In this document: positions 49,734 through 58,397 of the stretch, one piece after another
Numbering within the stretch: the stretch's first letter is position 1
Layout: every line of letters begins with the position of its first letter
NCBI GenBank assembly: GCA_025980465.1
Contig: JAICXJ010000001.1
Span: forward strand, 1-64,000
Direction: 5' to 3'
DNA length: 64,000 bases
DNA from: Frankiales bacterium
Lineage (GTDB): Bacteria > Actinomycetota > Actinomycetes > JAFAQI01
Program-made: the position numbers and the translations under genes
Notes under the pieces: generated by a model
Databases searched by the model: none
What the model was told of the DNA's origin: nothing
The model's input: the letters and a program-made list of their open reading frames with translations, nothing else

Positions 49734-51458
49734 ATGCTCGATTACCTGATCAAGGGCGCGACCATCGTCGATGGCACCGGCGACCCGTCGTACGTCGGTG
49801 ATGTCGGTGTGCGTGACGGCCACATCGTCGCGGTGGGAGAGGTGGCAGAGGTCGCTTCCGAGACCCTCGACGCGACGGGAATGGTCGTCGCGCCAGGGTT
49901 CATCGACAACCACACCCACTACGACGCGCAGCTGTTCTGGGACCCGTGGTTGACGCCGTCCAACGAGCACGGCGTGACCACCGTGCTCGGTGGCAATTGC
50001 GGCTTCACGTTGGCGCCGCTTCGTGCCGAGGACGCCGACTACACCCGGCGGATGATGCAGAAGGTCGAGGGCATGCCGCTCGAGGCGCTCGAAACCGGCG
50101 TGCGTTGGGGCTGGGAGACCTTCGCGGAGTACCTCGACGCGGTCGAGCAGTCCGACCTCGCGGTCAACGCCGGCTTCCTGGTCGGCCACTGTGCGATCCG
50201 CCGCTACGTGATGGGCGAGGAGGCAACCGACCGTGAGGCCAGTGAGGACGAGATCAAGCAGATCGTCGCCCTCCTGCACGAGTCGATCGACGCCGGCGGG
50301 CTCGGGTTCTCGACCACGCTGTCGAACACCCACTCCGATGGCGAGGGCAAGCCGGTCGCATCGCGGAAGGCGAGCAAGGACGAGCTGATCGCACTTTGTA
50401 CCGCGGTCGGCGAGCATGAGGGCACGTTTATCGAGGGCATCGTGCCCGGCTGCCTCGACAAGTTCAGCGACGACGAGATCGAGCTGCTGGCACAGATGTC
50501 AGCGGCGGCGAAGCGGTCGCTGAACTGGAACCTGCTCACCGTCGATTCACGCGAGCCGGACCGGATCCCGCGCCAGCTGGAGGCATCGAAGCGGGCCCGC
50601 GAGCTGGGCGGTCGGGTGATCGGGCTGACGATGCCGGTGCTGGTCCCCATGAACATGAGCCTGCTCAACTTCTGCGGCCTGTGGCTTATCCCGGGCTGGG
50701 GACCGATCCTGCAGTGCCCCGTGCCCGAGCGCATCGAGAAGCTGAGGGACCCGGCAGTCCGGGCGGAGATGCTTGAGCGGGTCAACAGCAAGGAGGCGGG
50801 CGTCTTCCGGCGGCTCGGCAACTTCGGCCGCTACGTCCTGGGTGACACCTACAGCGAGGCGAACGCCGGGCTCAAGGGCCGCGTCGTGAAGGAGATCGCC
50901 GAGGAGCGCGGGCAGGAGCCGTTCGACTGCCTTCTCGACATCGTCATCGCCGACGAGCTCCGCACCATCCTGTGGCCGATGCCCAACGACAACGACCCTG
51001 ACACCTGGGCCCTCCGCGAGCAGGCCTGGGCCGAGGACGACATCATGCTCGGCGGATCCGATGCCGGCGCACACCTCGACCGGATGGCCGGCGCACCGTT
51101 CCCGACCAGATTTCTCGGCGACATGATCCGGGGCCGCAAGCTGGTGCCGCTCGAGACGGCGGTCCGGCTGATCACCGGCGCCCAGGCGGATGTGTTCGGT
51201 CTGGTCGACCGCGGGTACCTGCGTGAGGGTTACCACGCCGACGTCGTCGTGTTCGATCCGGAGAAGGTCGCCGCCGAGGAGGCCTCGCTGCACTTCGACC
51301 TGCCCGGCGATGCGCCCCGGCTGACCGCCGGCGCGATCGGCGTAACGGCGGTGCTGGTCAACGGCGTCGAGACAATCCGCGACGGCAAGGCGACCGGTGC
51401 CCGGCCCGGCACGGTGCTTCGCTCGGGCCGCGACACCGTCACGGTTGCCACTTCGTAG
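49734..51458 (+). CDS. N-acyl-D-amino-acid deacylase-like amidohydrolase
   Basis: A 574-aa amidohydrolase: metal motif HTHYD (60-64) after VVAPGFIDN, TTVLGGNCGFTLAPLR, GGSDAGAHLDRMAG near 439-452 with the catalytic Asp, and a closing DVVVFDPEKVAAEEASLHFDLPGD. The family removes acyl groups from D-amino acids or hydrolyses cyclic imides. Only 10 bp after the amidohydrolase gene. In the present pathway it may cleave an amide released by the secreted esterase or an imide intermediate; that is inference. Confidence 0.87.
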   Translation: MLDYLIKGATIVDGTGDPSYVGDVGVRDGHIVAVGEVAEVASETLDATGMVVAPGFIDNHTHYDAQLFWDPWLTPSNEHGVTTVLGGNCGFTLAPLRAEDADYTRRMMQKVEGMPLEALETGVRWGWETFAEYLDAVEQSDLAVNAGFLVGHCAIRRYVMGEEATDREASEDEIKQIVALLHESIDAGGLGFSTTLSNTHSDGEGKPVASRKASKDELIALCTAVGEHEGTFIEGIVPGCLDKFSDDEIELLAQMSAAAKRSLNWNLLTVDSREPDRIPRQLEASKRARELGGRVIGLTMPVLVPMNMSLLNFCGLWLIPGWGPILQCPVPERIEKLRDPAVRAEMLERVNSKEAGVFRRLGNFGRYVLGDTYSEANAGLKGRVVKEIAEERGQEPFDCLLDIVIADELRTILWPMPNDNDPDTWALREQAWAEDDIMLGGSDAGAHLDRMAGAPFPTRFLGDMIRGRKLVPLETAVRLITGAQADVFGLVDRGYLREGYHADVVVFDPEKVAAEEASLHFDLPGDAPRLTAGAIGVTAVLVNGVETIRDGKATGARPGTVLRSGRDTVTVATS

Positions 51459-51462
51459 CGAG

Positions 51463-52188
51463 GTGAACCGCGTCCGGGCGGGTTTCTTCAGCATCACGCC
51501 GCCCGCTCCCGTCGATGATGACGGGTCCTACCTGCGCTGGCACCTGCTCGACCACATGCCCGAGCAGTATCAGCTGCCCGGCATGGTGCACGCGATGCGA
51601 TGGATCGCCGACGGCGACCTGCCGAACCGTCGCATTGCGGCGACCGGGGCGCTCACCGATGTCGGTAGCGTCGTCAACTACCTGTTCGGTGAGCCCGTGC
51701 AGCAGACCTACGACGACTTCATGGCACTGGGCCGCGCCCTCGCCGAAGCCGGGCGGTTCCAGGTGTCGCGACCGTCGCTGCAGTTGCGGCTGCTTGCCCT
51801 TCTCAAGTGGTACGCCGCACCAGCGGCGCTGGTGTCGGCGCAGGTCGTGCCGTTCCGGCCTCACCGCGGGATCCTGGCAATCGTCGAGGAACCGGCCGGC
51901 GATGCAGCGGCCTGGCAGCACTGGCTGCACGCCGACCATTACCCGCAGCTTCTCGGTGTCGACGGTGTCGCAGGCGCCTGGATGTACGGCTCCAGCGAGA
52001 CCTGGAAGGTGCAGCCGACCTGCCAGGGCGAGCCGCAGTACACGACGATCGTCTACCTCGACGGCGACCCCGCCGACACCGCCGACCGGCTGGCCCCTGT
52101 TGTCGAGGAACGCTGGGCGTCGGGCGCCGCACGTCCGGTCTTCGCCGGCCCGCTACGCACGATGATGCAGTGGGACGCCTGGCAGTGA
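51463..52188 (+). CDS. EthD/dimeric alpha-beta barrel-like protein
   Basis: A 241-aa protein with two ferredoxin-like halves: RAGFFSITPPAPVDDDGSYLRWHLLDHMPEQYQLPGMVHAMRW near 4-46 and ILAIVEEPAGDAAAWQHWLHADHYPQLLGVDGVAGAWMY near 145-183. The H-x3-M/Y...LPG pattern is that of EthD-like accessory or heme-free DABB enzymes. GTG start 4 bp after the deacylase gene. Distant counterpart of the protein at 17855. Stop overlaps the LLM start (GTGA). Confidence 0.65.
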   Translation: MNRVRAGFFSITPPAPVDDDGSYLRWHLLDHMPEQYQLPGMVHAMRWIADGDLPNRRIAATGALTDVGSVVNYLFGEPVQQTYDDFMALGRALAEAGRFQVSRPSLQLRLLALLKWYAAPAALVSAQVVPFRPHRGILAIVEEPAGDAAAWQHWLHADHYPQLLGVDGVAGAWMYGSSETWKVQPTCQGEPQYTTIVYLDGDPADTADRLAPVVEERWASGAARPVFAGPLRTMMQWDAWQ

Positions 52189-53060
52189 GTGAAACTGCCG
52201 CTATCAGGCTGGGAATCGTTTCGCCGGTGCTGACGATGCTGCCCGGCGCGCACGCCCACTGGGAGGAGAACGGTTCGATCGAGGACGTCGCGCGAATCGC
52301 CGCGGCGGCCGACCGGCTTGGCTACCACCACCTCACCTGCAGCGAGCATGTCGGCGTACCGGCTGCGGAGGCGGCGCGACGCGGAGCGGCGTACTGGGAC
52401 CCGCTTGCGACGTTCGGCTACCTTGCCGCACGCACTGTGCGGATCCGGCTCGCCACCAATGTGTTGGTGCTCGGCTATCACCACCCGCTCGAGATCGCGA
52501 AGCGCTACGGCACGCTCGACGTCGTTAGTGGCGGCCGCCTCATCCTCGGCGTCGGGATCGGGACGCTTCGGGCCGAGTTCGATCTGCTCGAAGCGGCGTA
52601 CGACGACCGCGGCGCGCGTGGTGACGATGCGATTCGCGCGCTGCGTGCCGCGCTCTCGCGGCGCGAGCCGGAGTATCACGGCGAGTTCTACGACTTCTCG
52701 GACCTGGTCATCGATCCGTGCGCGGTCCAGGAGCGGGTGCCGATCTGGGTCGGTGGCCGGACGCTGCGGTCACTGCGCCGCGCTGCGGCACTCGGCGACG
52801 GTTGGTGTCCGTTCGCGGTCTCCCCGGCGCAGGCAGCGCAGTGGCTCGATCGAGTCGAGCGCCGCGAGGACTTCGAGGTGGTGCTCATGTCGCGGCCGCT
52901 GGACCCGGTGGGCGAGCCGCAGGCGACGGCTGACGCCATGGGTGAGCTCGCCGCGGCGGGAGCGACGGTCGTGAAAGCGATCTTCGTGCATCGCTCGCTC
53001 GACCACTACATCGAGCAGCTCGAGGCGCTCACCGAATCACTACCCAGGACAACTTCGTAG
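52185..53060 (+). CDS. F420-dependent LLM-class oxidoreductase
   Basis: A 291-aa LLM enzyme: LGIVSPVLTMLPGAHAHWEE at the start, LTCSEHVGVP near 44-53, RLATNVLVLGYHHPLEIAKRYGTLDVVSGGRLILGVGIGTLRAEFD, and VPIWVGGRTLRSLRRAAALGDGWCPF near 186-211. The SEHV motif and the GGRTLRSL loop fit F420-dependent LLM enzymes. GTG overlaps the preceding stop. Part of the operator-7 plus operon. Substrate unknown. Confidence 0.82.
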   Translation: MSETAAIRLGIVSPVLTMLPGAHAHWEENGSIEDVARIAAAADRLGYHHLTCSEHVGVPAAEAARRGAAYWDPLATFGYLAARTVRIRLATNVLVLGYHHPLEIAKRYGTLDVVSGGRLILGVGIGTLRAEFDLLEAAYDDRGARGDDAIRALRAALSRREPEYHGEFYDFSDLVIDPCAVQERVPIWVGGRTLRSLRRAAALGDGWCPFAVSPAQAAQWLDRVERREDFEVVLMSRPLDPVGEPQATADAMGELAAAGATVVKAIFVHRSLDHYIEQLEALTESLPRTTS

Positions 53061-53072
53061 GAAGATGTCCGC

Positions 53073-54257
53073 GTGCCGCAGAGTGATCTTCCTGAGCGGG
53101 CGATTCGAGTCTCGGACCCGGACCGCGACGCGGTGGTCGAACGGCTCAAGGACCGCATCGCTGACGGCACCCTGAGCCTCGAGGAGTTTGCTGAGCGGGT
53201 TGACCGTGCGCTGGTTGCGCGCAGCCGTGGCGAGCTCGACGCCCTCGTCGTCGACCTGCCGGCCGCGACAGCAGCCCAACGTTCACGCCGTAGTCCTACC
53301 CATCGCCTGCTCGCGGTGATGTCGGGAGCGCAGACGAAGGGGCGCTGGGTCTGCGGCGCACGCGTGAGCGCGCTCGCAGTGATGGGCGGATGCGAAATCG
53401 ACTTTCGCGGCGCCGAGATCGCCGCGTCGGAGGTCCACGTCACGGCAGTTGCGGTGATGGGCGGGATCGACATCGTCGTCCCCGAGGGCATCGCGGTGAG
53501 CATGGACGGCCTGCCCGTGATGGGTGGCCGATCGATGAAGGTGAAGGACGTGCCGATCCTCCCCGGCTCACCGCGAATCCATGTGCACGCCTACGCGATC
53601 ATGGGCGGTGTCAGCATCCGCTCTCGCGCCCGAAAGCCGGAAGTCGCAGCTTCACCCGAGCCCGCCGAGCCGGCGGCAGCGGCGATCCTCCCCGGAACCG
53701 TTGCCGAAACCGTCCCGCTCGACGGCACGGTCACCATCATGTTCAGCGACATCTGCGACTACAGCGGCATCACCGACCGGCTCGGCGACGAGCGCGCTCA
53801 CGAGCTGCTTCGCGAGCACAACACGATCCTGCGCGGGCTCATTCAGGAGTATGGCGGGCGTGAGGTGAAAGCCAGCGGCGACGGGTTCATGGTCGCGTTC
53901 GGAGGTGCGGCGCGCGCGCTCCGGTGTGCAATCGGCCTGCAGCGCGCGCTGTCCGACCGCAACGCCACAACCGACGGTGAGCCGATCCGGGTACACATCG
54001 GCGTCCACGCCGGTGACGTGGTCCGCGACGGAGACGACTATCTCGGCGGCGCGGTGATCATCGCGAGCCGGCTGGTCGACGTCGCTGGACCCGACGAGAT
54101 CCTGGTGTCTTCGGTCGCGCGTGACCTCGCCGGCGGCAGTCGGGAGTTCGACTTCGAACCGGCGCGAACGCTGGCGCTGAAGGGATTCGCCGAGACCCGC
54201 AACGCCCATCCAGTGCGGTGGCGACCTGGGCCGCGGTTGGTACCCGATGCGGTGTAG
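53073..54257 (+). CDS. DUF1707 - LiaF-like - class III nucleotide cyclase fusion
   Basis: A 394-aa three-part protein without membrane helices. DUF1707 occupies 8-62 (IRVSDPDRDAVVERLKDRIADGTLSLEEFAERVDRAL). A LiaF-like beta-helix with repeated MGG turns follows at 78-185. A class III cyclase domain covers 218-380: metal Asp226 (FSDICDYSGIT) and Asp270 (KASGDGF), Lys266, and GGAVIIASRL near 325-334, where Ile329 stands in place of the transition-state Asn while Arg333 is kept. It should make cAMP or be a degenerate regulator. 12 bp after the LLM gene, so likely in the same operon. Confidence 0.85.
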   Translation: MPQSDLPERAIRVSDPDRDAVVERLKDRIADGTLSLEEFAERVDRALVARSRGELDALVVDLPAATAAQRSRRSPTHRLLAVMSGAQTKGRWVCGARVSALAVMGGCEIDFRGAEIAASEVHVTAVAVMGGIDIVVPEGIAVSMDGLPVMGGRSMKVKDVPILPGSPRIHVHAYAIMGGVSIRSRARKPEVAASPEPAEPAAAAILPGTVAETVPLDGTVTIMFSDICDYSGITDRLGDERAHELLREHNTILRGLIQEYGGREVKASGDGFMVAFGGAARALRCAIGLQRALSDRNATTDGEPIRVHIGVHAGDVVRDGDDYLGGAVIIASRLVDVAGPDEILVSSVARDLAGGSREFDFEPARTLALKGFAETRNAHPVRWRPGPRLVPDAV

Positions 54258-54267
54258 CGGCGTTTAC

Positions 54268-54285
54268 CTAGTGTCACGACACTAG
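54268..54285. terminator. Perfect palindrome at converging gene ends
   Basis: CTAGTGTC-AC-GACACTAG is an 8-bp perfect inverted repeat with a 2-nt centre, overlapping the stop codon of the minus-strand PHP gene and 10 bp after the cyclase stop. A hairpin here could end both transcripts, but there is no U-run and the loop is very short, so a protein-binding site is also possible. Confidence 0.35.
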
Positions 54286-55295
54286 CGCCGGGCGAGCAGC
54301 TGGTCGGCCGTCATCGTGTTGATGACGCGCGCCGGGTCGAGGTTGATCTCCTCGGCGCGGGCGCAGCCGTTGACCTGCCACTCGAGCTGACCTGGCGCGT
54401 GCGCGTCGGTGTCGATCGAGAACACGCAGCCGGTCTCATCCGCGAGCCGCAGAAGTCGGCGAGGTGGGTCGAGCCGCTCGGGGCGCGAGTTGATCTCGAC
54501 CGCGACCCCGAACTGCTTGCACGCCTCGAAGACGATCTCGGCATCGAACTCTGATTCGGCGCGACCGCGCCCGGCCAGCAGCCGGCCGGTGCAGTGACCG
54601 AGCACGTCGGTGTGCGGGTTCGCGATCGCCTGCACCATCCGCTTGGTCATCTCTCTACCCGGCATCCGCAGCTTCGAGTGCACCGAGGCCACCACGATGT
54701 CGAGCTCGGCGAGCAAGTCGTAGTCCTGGTCGAGATCACCGTTGTCGAGGATGTCGACCTCGATGCCGGTGAGGATCCGGAACGGCGCCATCTCCTCGTT
54801 GAGCCTGCGGACGACCGTCATCTGCTCGCGTAGCCGTTCCGGGCTGAGCCCGCGCGCGACGGTCAGCCGCGGCGAGTGGTCGGTGAGCGCGACGTACTCG
54901 TGACCGAGGTCCCGGGCGGCCTGCATCATCTCCTCGATCGGGGAGCCGCCGTCGCTCCAGTCGCTGTGCAGGTGCAGGTCGCCGCGCAACGCTTTGCGCA
55001 TCCGGCCGGGCTTCGGCAGGTCGGGTGATTCGGCGAGGACTTTGGCAAGGTACGACGGCTGCTTTCCTTCGAGTGACTCCCGGATCGCGGTCGAGGTCGA
55101 TTCGCCGATGCCCGGCAGCTCGGTCAGGGTGTCGTTCTTCGCTCGCTCGGCGACTTCCTCGGCAGCCAGCGTCGCGATCAGGGCGGCGGCGCCGCGGAAC
55201 GCCTTGACCCGCGGCGTGGCACCTCGGCCGCGTTCGAGTAGGTAGGCGATCTGTCGCAGGTCGGCAACCGGATCGCGCGGGGTGTCGGCCGCCAC
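54282..55295 (-). CDS. PHP-domain phosphoesterase with N-terminal helix-hairpin-helix (PolX C-terminal-like)
   Basis: A 337-aa protein. Residues 1-95 resemble the Pol beta 8-kDa/HhH region (LRQIAYLLERGRGATPRVKAFRGAAALI, LTELPGIGESTSTAIRESL). The PHP domain from about 105 has metal motifs DLHLHSDWSDGGSPIEEMM, ALTDHSPRL, GIEVDIL, VVASVHSKL and SIDTDAHAPGQLEW. This is the exonuclease/phosphoesterase half of bacterial PolX without the polymerase palm; DNA-end or nucleotide hydrolysis is expected. Not linked to the catabolic operons. Confidence 0.85.
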   Translation of the reverse strand: MAADTPRDPVADLRQIAYLLERGRGATPRVKAFRGAAALIATLAAEEVAERAKNDTLTELPGIGESTSTAIRESLEGKQPSYLAKVLAESPDLPKPGRMRKALRGDLHLHSDWSDGGSPIEEMMQAARDLGHEYVALTDHSPRLTVARGLSPERLREQMTVVRRLNEEMAPFRILTGIEVDILDNGDLDQDYDLLAELDIVVASVHSKLRMPGREMTKRMVQAIANPHTDVLGHCTGRLLAGRGRAESEFDAEIVFEACKQFGVAVEINSRPERLDPPRRLLRLADETGCVFSIDTDAHAPGQLEWQVNGCARAEEINLDPARVINTMTADQLLARR

Positions 55296-55304
55296 ACCTC
55301 AACC

Positions 55305-56003
55305 CTAGGTGAGCGGCCCGCAGGTGAACTCGCTGTCGCTCAGCACGGTGCCGTCGTACCGTCCTGATCTCAGCAACGCGGCAAGCGGGCCGGTGGCGGT
55401 TGCCGCCACGACGATGCTTGCCGACCGCATCGAACCGGCCATCGAGCCCTCGCACCCACCTACGTTGCCGTCGGTGGACACCTGTCGCAGCTGGCTCGGG
55501 ATCGTCAGCGGCGTTGGCTCACCGGCTGGTGTGACAGTGACCGCGGCGGACCACGCGGGGTCGGCCGGCGCGACCGGACGGATCGTGACCGAGCCGTGGT
55601 CGTCGGACCAGGTGAAGTCTGCGAGTGCCTTCGGCAACAGCCAGTTCGCCCGGCCCCCGACGATGCTGGTGAGCGAGTCGACGACGATGAACGGGATGTG
55701 CCCGACGCCGTCGTCGGGTAGCAGTGTCGCGGCTATCTCCGAGTACGGCCCGACCGGTGTGTCGTCGTAGCGCACAAGTGCCCACGCCACTACCGACAGG
55801 TTGGCCGGCCGGATGGCGTCGGGGAACAGGTCGAGTGCATCAGCGTCGACCGGGTGGAGCCAACTGGCGACGTGGCACTTGGTGTGCCAGGGCGCAGGCG
55901 CGACCGAGGAGGCGTCCGGGAGCCGGGCCACGAGATCTTCCGGCAGCACAGTCTCGGGGAGGCCGGCCGCGTCGGTGACGGCGTAGGGAGCAGCGGTTGT
56001 CAT
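55305..56003 (-). CDS. Acetoacetate decarboxylase-family protein
   Basis: A 232-aa protein of the acetoacetate decarboxylase-like fold: WLHPVDADALDLFPDAIRPANLSVVAWALVRYDDTPVGPYSEIAATLLP, VVDSLTSIVGGRANWLLPKALADFTW (the Lys is near the Schiff-base position) and a C-terminal GPLAALLRSG. Members decarboxylate, hydrate or dehydrate small acids; many have unknown roles. ATG at 56003 overlaps the SRPBCC stop (ATGA). Last gene of the operator-8 minus operon hydratase, SDR, SRPBCC, decarboxylase-like. Confidence 0.72.
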   Translation of the reverse strand: MTTAAPYAVTDAAGLPETVLPEDLVARLPDASSVAPAPWHTKCHVASWLHPVDADALDLFPDAIRPANLSVVAWALVRYDDTPVGPYSEIAATLLPDDGVGHIPFIVVDSLTSIVGGRANWLLPKALADFTWSDDHGSVTIRPVAPADPAWSAAVTVTPAGEPTPLTIPSQLRQVSTDGNVGGCEGSMAGSMRSASIVVAATATGPLAALLRSGRYDGTVLSDSEFTCGPLT

Positions 56004-56434
56004 GAGGTGCCCGACTCCAGCAGTTGTTTGAACTTCGCCTGGTGCCCGTCCGTTGCGCGCTGCACCTGCCGATTGATGAGCGGGGCCATGATTTTCATGA
56101 ACCCGCGGGGATTGAGCTCCATCTGGAAGTCGACCCGGGTGGCGCCGTCTTCTGCCGTGAACGTCATCGTGCCGGTCGGGCGCATCGGACCCGACAGCGT
56201 CTCGAAGCCGATCCGGTTGGGCGGATCGAACGCGCTGACTTGCCAGTCGTAGGTATGGGCGCGAGGGCCCATCTGACGCGTTTCGGTGCCTTTCACACCG
56301 ACGGCAGGTGGCGCCTCGATCGTGGCCGCCTTCAGGTCGTCCTGCCACTCCGGATGACGCTCGAACTGCGCTGCGTATCCGAACACGACGTCGATCGGAC
56401 AGTTGATGACGATGCTGTTCGTGATCATCCTCAC
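56000..56434 (-). CDS. SRPBCC (polyketide cyclase/coenzyme Q-binding-like) protein
   Basis: A 144-aa SRPBCC-fold protein: NSIVINCPIDVVFGYAAQFERHPEWQDDLKAATIE near 7-41, RIGFETLSGPMRPTGTMTFTAEDGATRVDFQMELNPRG and a C-terminal helix of about 30 residues. It binds a hydrophobic ligand and may act as cyclase or carrier. GTG start overlaps the SDR stop; stop overlaps the decarboxylase-like gene. Second SRPBCC of the window. Confidence 0.75.
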   Translation of the reverse strand: MRMITNSIVINCPIDVVFGYAAQFERHPEWQDDLKAATIEAPPAVGVKGTETRQMGPRAHTYDWQVSAFDPPNRIGFETLSGPMRPTGTMTFTAEDGATRVDFQMELNPRGFMKIMAPLINRQVQRATDGHQAKFKQLLESGTS

Positions 56435-57270
56435 CGGCCTCCTAGCTGGTCGCTGATTGGGGTGAACGGCGGCATTGCGAAGTCGCGGCGGAGCCAGTTG
56501 CCGCCGTCAACGACAAGAACGTGTCCGGTGATGAACGCGGCGTACGGCGAGCAGAGGTAGGTGGCCGCCCAGCCGAGCTCGTGCGGTTGGCCGACTCGGC
56601 CCGCCGGCTGTCGCGAGTCGTCGAGGTCCGGGTCCCGGACGGCCTGGATCGCGGCCGGAAGATCCTCGTGCGGGAACAGGCCTGGCGCGATCGCGTTGAC
56701 CCGCACGGCCGGCGCCCATTCCACGGCGAGGGTCTTCGTGAGGTTGACGACGCCGGCTTTCGCGGCCGCCGAGTGCACCATGCCCGGCCCGCCCGACGCC
56801 GCCGCGGTCGACACGATGTTGACGATCGCTCCGACCTCGTCGGCGGCCGCGACGCGGCGGTGGAGTTCCTGCGAGCAGAAGAAGGTGCCGTCCAGCACGA
56901 TCTGCTCGACCGCGCGCCAGCCGTTCGGCGACAGGTCGGTCGCCGAGACCGGGAAGTTCGCGGCGGCGTTGTTGATGAGGATGCTCACTGGGCCAACAGC
57001 CCGCTCGACCTCGTCGAACGCCGAGCCGATCGCCTCGGGGGACCGAACATCGACCTCGACTCCGACCGCCTTGGCGCCGACCGCCTCGATCGCGGCGACC
57101 CCGGCTGCGCGGTGCTCTTCGTTGCGGCTCGCGACCGCGACGGCGGCACCGGCGCGGCCGAACTCCACCCCGATCGCCTTGCCGAGGCCGGTGCCGCCGC
57201 CGGTGACGAGGACGGTCCGGCCGGCAAAGGTGTCAGCCGGCAGCATCGGACCGGCCGGCGAGGCGGTCAC
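56431..57270 (-). CDS. SDR of the 2,4-dienoyl-CoA reductase-like group
   Basis: A 279-aa SDR: TGGGTGLG near 24-31, ASRNEEHRAAG with an Arg after the second strand that favours NADPH, NNAAANFPV, and the active-site region HSAAAKAGV in which Lys is present but the usual Tyr is replaced, as in 2,4-dienoyl-CoA reductases. The C-terminus reads VVDGGNWL. It probably reduces a conjugated enoyl-CoA. GTG/GTGA overlap with the hydratase upstream. Operator 8 operon. Confidence 0.86.
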   Translation of the reverse strand: MTASPAGPMLPADTFAGRTVLVTGGGTGLGKAIGVEFGRAGAAVAVASRNEEHRAAGVAAIEAVGAKAVGVEVDVRSPEAIGSAFDEVERAVGPVSILINNAAANFPVSATDLSPNGWRAVEQIVLDGTFFCSQELHRRVAAADEVGAIVNIVSTAAASGGPGMVHSAAAKAGVVNLTKTLAVEWAPAVRVNAIAPGLFPHEDLPAAIQAVRDPDLDDSRQPAGRVGQPHELGWAATYLCSPYAAFITGHVLVVDGGNWLRRDFAMPPFTPISDQLGGR

Positions 57271-58094
57271 TTCCCCTCGAATTCCGGTGTCTGCCGAGCT
57301 GCCTTCGCGGCGTACCCCCTGGGCATGTCCTCGGAGACGAACTCGACCGACGCCGAGAGTGCTTCGAACCGCAGCGCGTCGGTGAGCCCGCGATCGACGA
57401 ACTCGGTGATCGTCCGCTTGATGCTCTGCACCGCCAGCGGGGCGTTGTCGCGGATCTCGCGAGCCAGGGTCATCGCTGTCGCGTCGAGCTCGCCACGCGA
57501 CACGACGGCCTGCAGCAGGCCGATCCGTTCGGCGGTGGGCGCGTCGATCCGCCGACCCGACAGGGCCAGGTACTTCGCCCAGCCGGCACCGGCATCCCGC
57601 GCGATCCGCAGATCCCCCCCGGCATCGACGGAGACTCCGATGCCGGCCTCGGGGAGCGCGAAGACGGCGTCATCGGCCGCCACCCGGATGTCGGCCATCA
57701 GGGCGAGCTCGAAGCCGAACCCGAGGCAGTAGCCGTGCACCGCCGCGACCACCGGTTGCGGCAGGTTCGCGAAGAGCTGGAACCGTTCGTGGACCCAGCG
57801 AAGCGCCTCGTAGAAGTTGCGGACGTGCTCCGCGGGGGAGCGTCCGGTGACGCGGTCGCCGGGGTCGCCGACATCAATGCCGGCGCAGAAGGCCCGGCCT
57901 TCCCCGCGCAGCACGACGACCCGAATCTCGTCGTTGAAGCGGATCTCCTCGGCCCGCTTACCGAGCTGGCGGGTGGCTTCCCACGACCAGGCGTTGAGCT
58001 TGTCGGGATGGTCAAGGGTCAGTACGCCGATGCCGTCCGCAACCGACAACCGGAGCATCCAGTCGGGCTCGTCGATCCGTGGTTCGGTGCGCAT
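57267..58094 (-). CDS. Enoyl-CoA hydratase/isomerase family protein
   Basis: A 275-aa crotonase: oxyanion segments AFCAGIDVGDPGDR and HGYCLGFGFELALMADIRVAADDAVFALPEAGIGV, the latter with the conserved Glu. The family hydrates, isomerises or hydrolyses acyl-CoA. First gene of the four-gene minus operon, 20 bp after operator 8. The ATG at 58094 is consistent with family starts. Confidence 0.9.
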   Translation of the reverse strand: MRTEPRIDEPDWMLRLSVADGIGVLTLDHPDKLNAWSWEATRQLGKRAEEIRFNDEIRVVVLRGEGRAFCAGIDVGDPGDRVTGRSPAEHVRNFYEALRWVHERFQLFANLPQPVVAAVHGYCLGFGFELALMADIRVAADDAVFALPEAGIGVSVDAGGDLRIARDAGAGWAKYLALSGRRIDAPTAERIGLLQAVVSRGELDATAMTLAREIRDNAPLAVQSIKRTITEFVDRGLTDALRFEALSASVEFVSEDMPRGYAAKAARQTPEFEGK

Positions 58095-58114
58095 CAGAGC
58101 CGAGTATGCCTGAA

Positions 58115-58131
58115 TCTGACGCCTAGTCAGA
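58115..58131. promoter_or_regulatory. Operator site 8, TCTGACG-CCT-AGTCAGA
   Basis: A 7-3-7 inverted repeat with one mismatch, 20 bp before the hydratase ATG on the minus strand and 53 bp before the ferredoxin GTG on the plus strand. Confidence 0.72.
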
Positions 58132-58184
58132 TCACCCCGGGGGTGGGTTGTCGGCCAGAATCGGAACGTGTTCTACTTCGATAC

Positions 58185-58397
58185 GTGACTGACGAGCCGC
58201 TGATCGTCGTGGATCGCGACGAGTGTGAGGCCAACGCGGTGTGCGAAGGCATCCTCCCTGAGGTCTTTCAGGTGGACGAGAACGACGAGCTCCACATCCT
58301 CAACGAGCACCCGCCGGCCGAGCTGCTCGACCGGGTGCAGGAGGCCGTCGACATGTGCCCGAAGCGGGCGCTGTTGCTGAAACGGGCCGGTCAGTGA
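58185..58397 (+). CDS. 3Fe-4S ferredoxin
   Basis: A 70-aa ferredoxin: cluster Cys residues in ECEANAVCEG (C-x5-C) and DMCPKRA, the pattern of actinobacterial single 3Fe-4S ferredoxins in which the second Cys of a 4Fe-4S site is replaced, here by Asn in CEANAVC. These proteins deliver electrons to P450s; two P450s are in this window. The GTG at 58185 is chosen, as no better start occurs downstream of the operator. Its stop overlaps the MDR gene start (GTGA). Confidence 0.87.
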   Translation: MTDEPLIVVDRDECEANAVCEGILPEVFQVDENDELHILNEHPPAELLDRVQEAVDMCPKRALLLKRAGQ

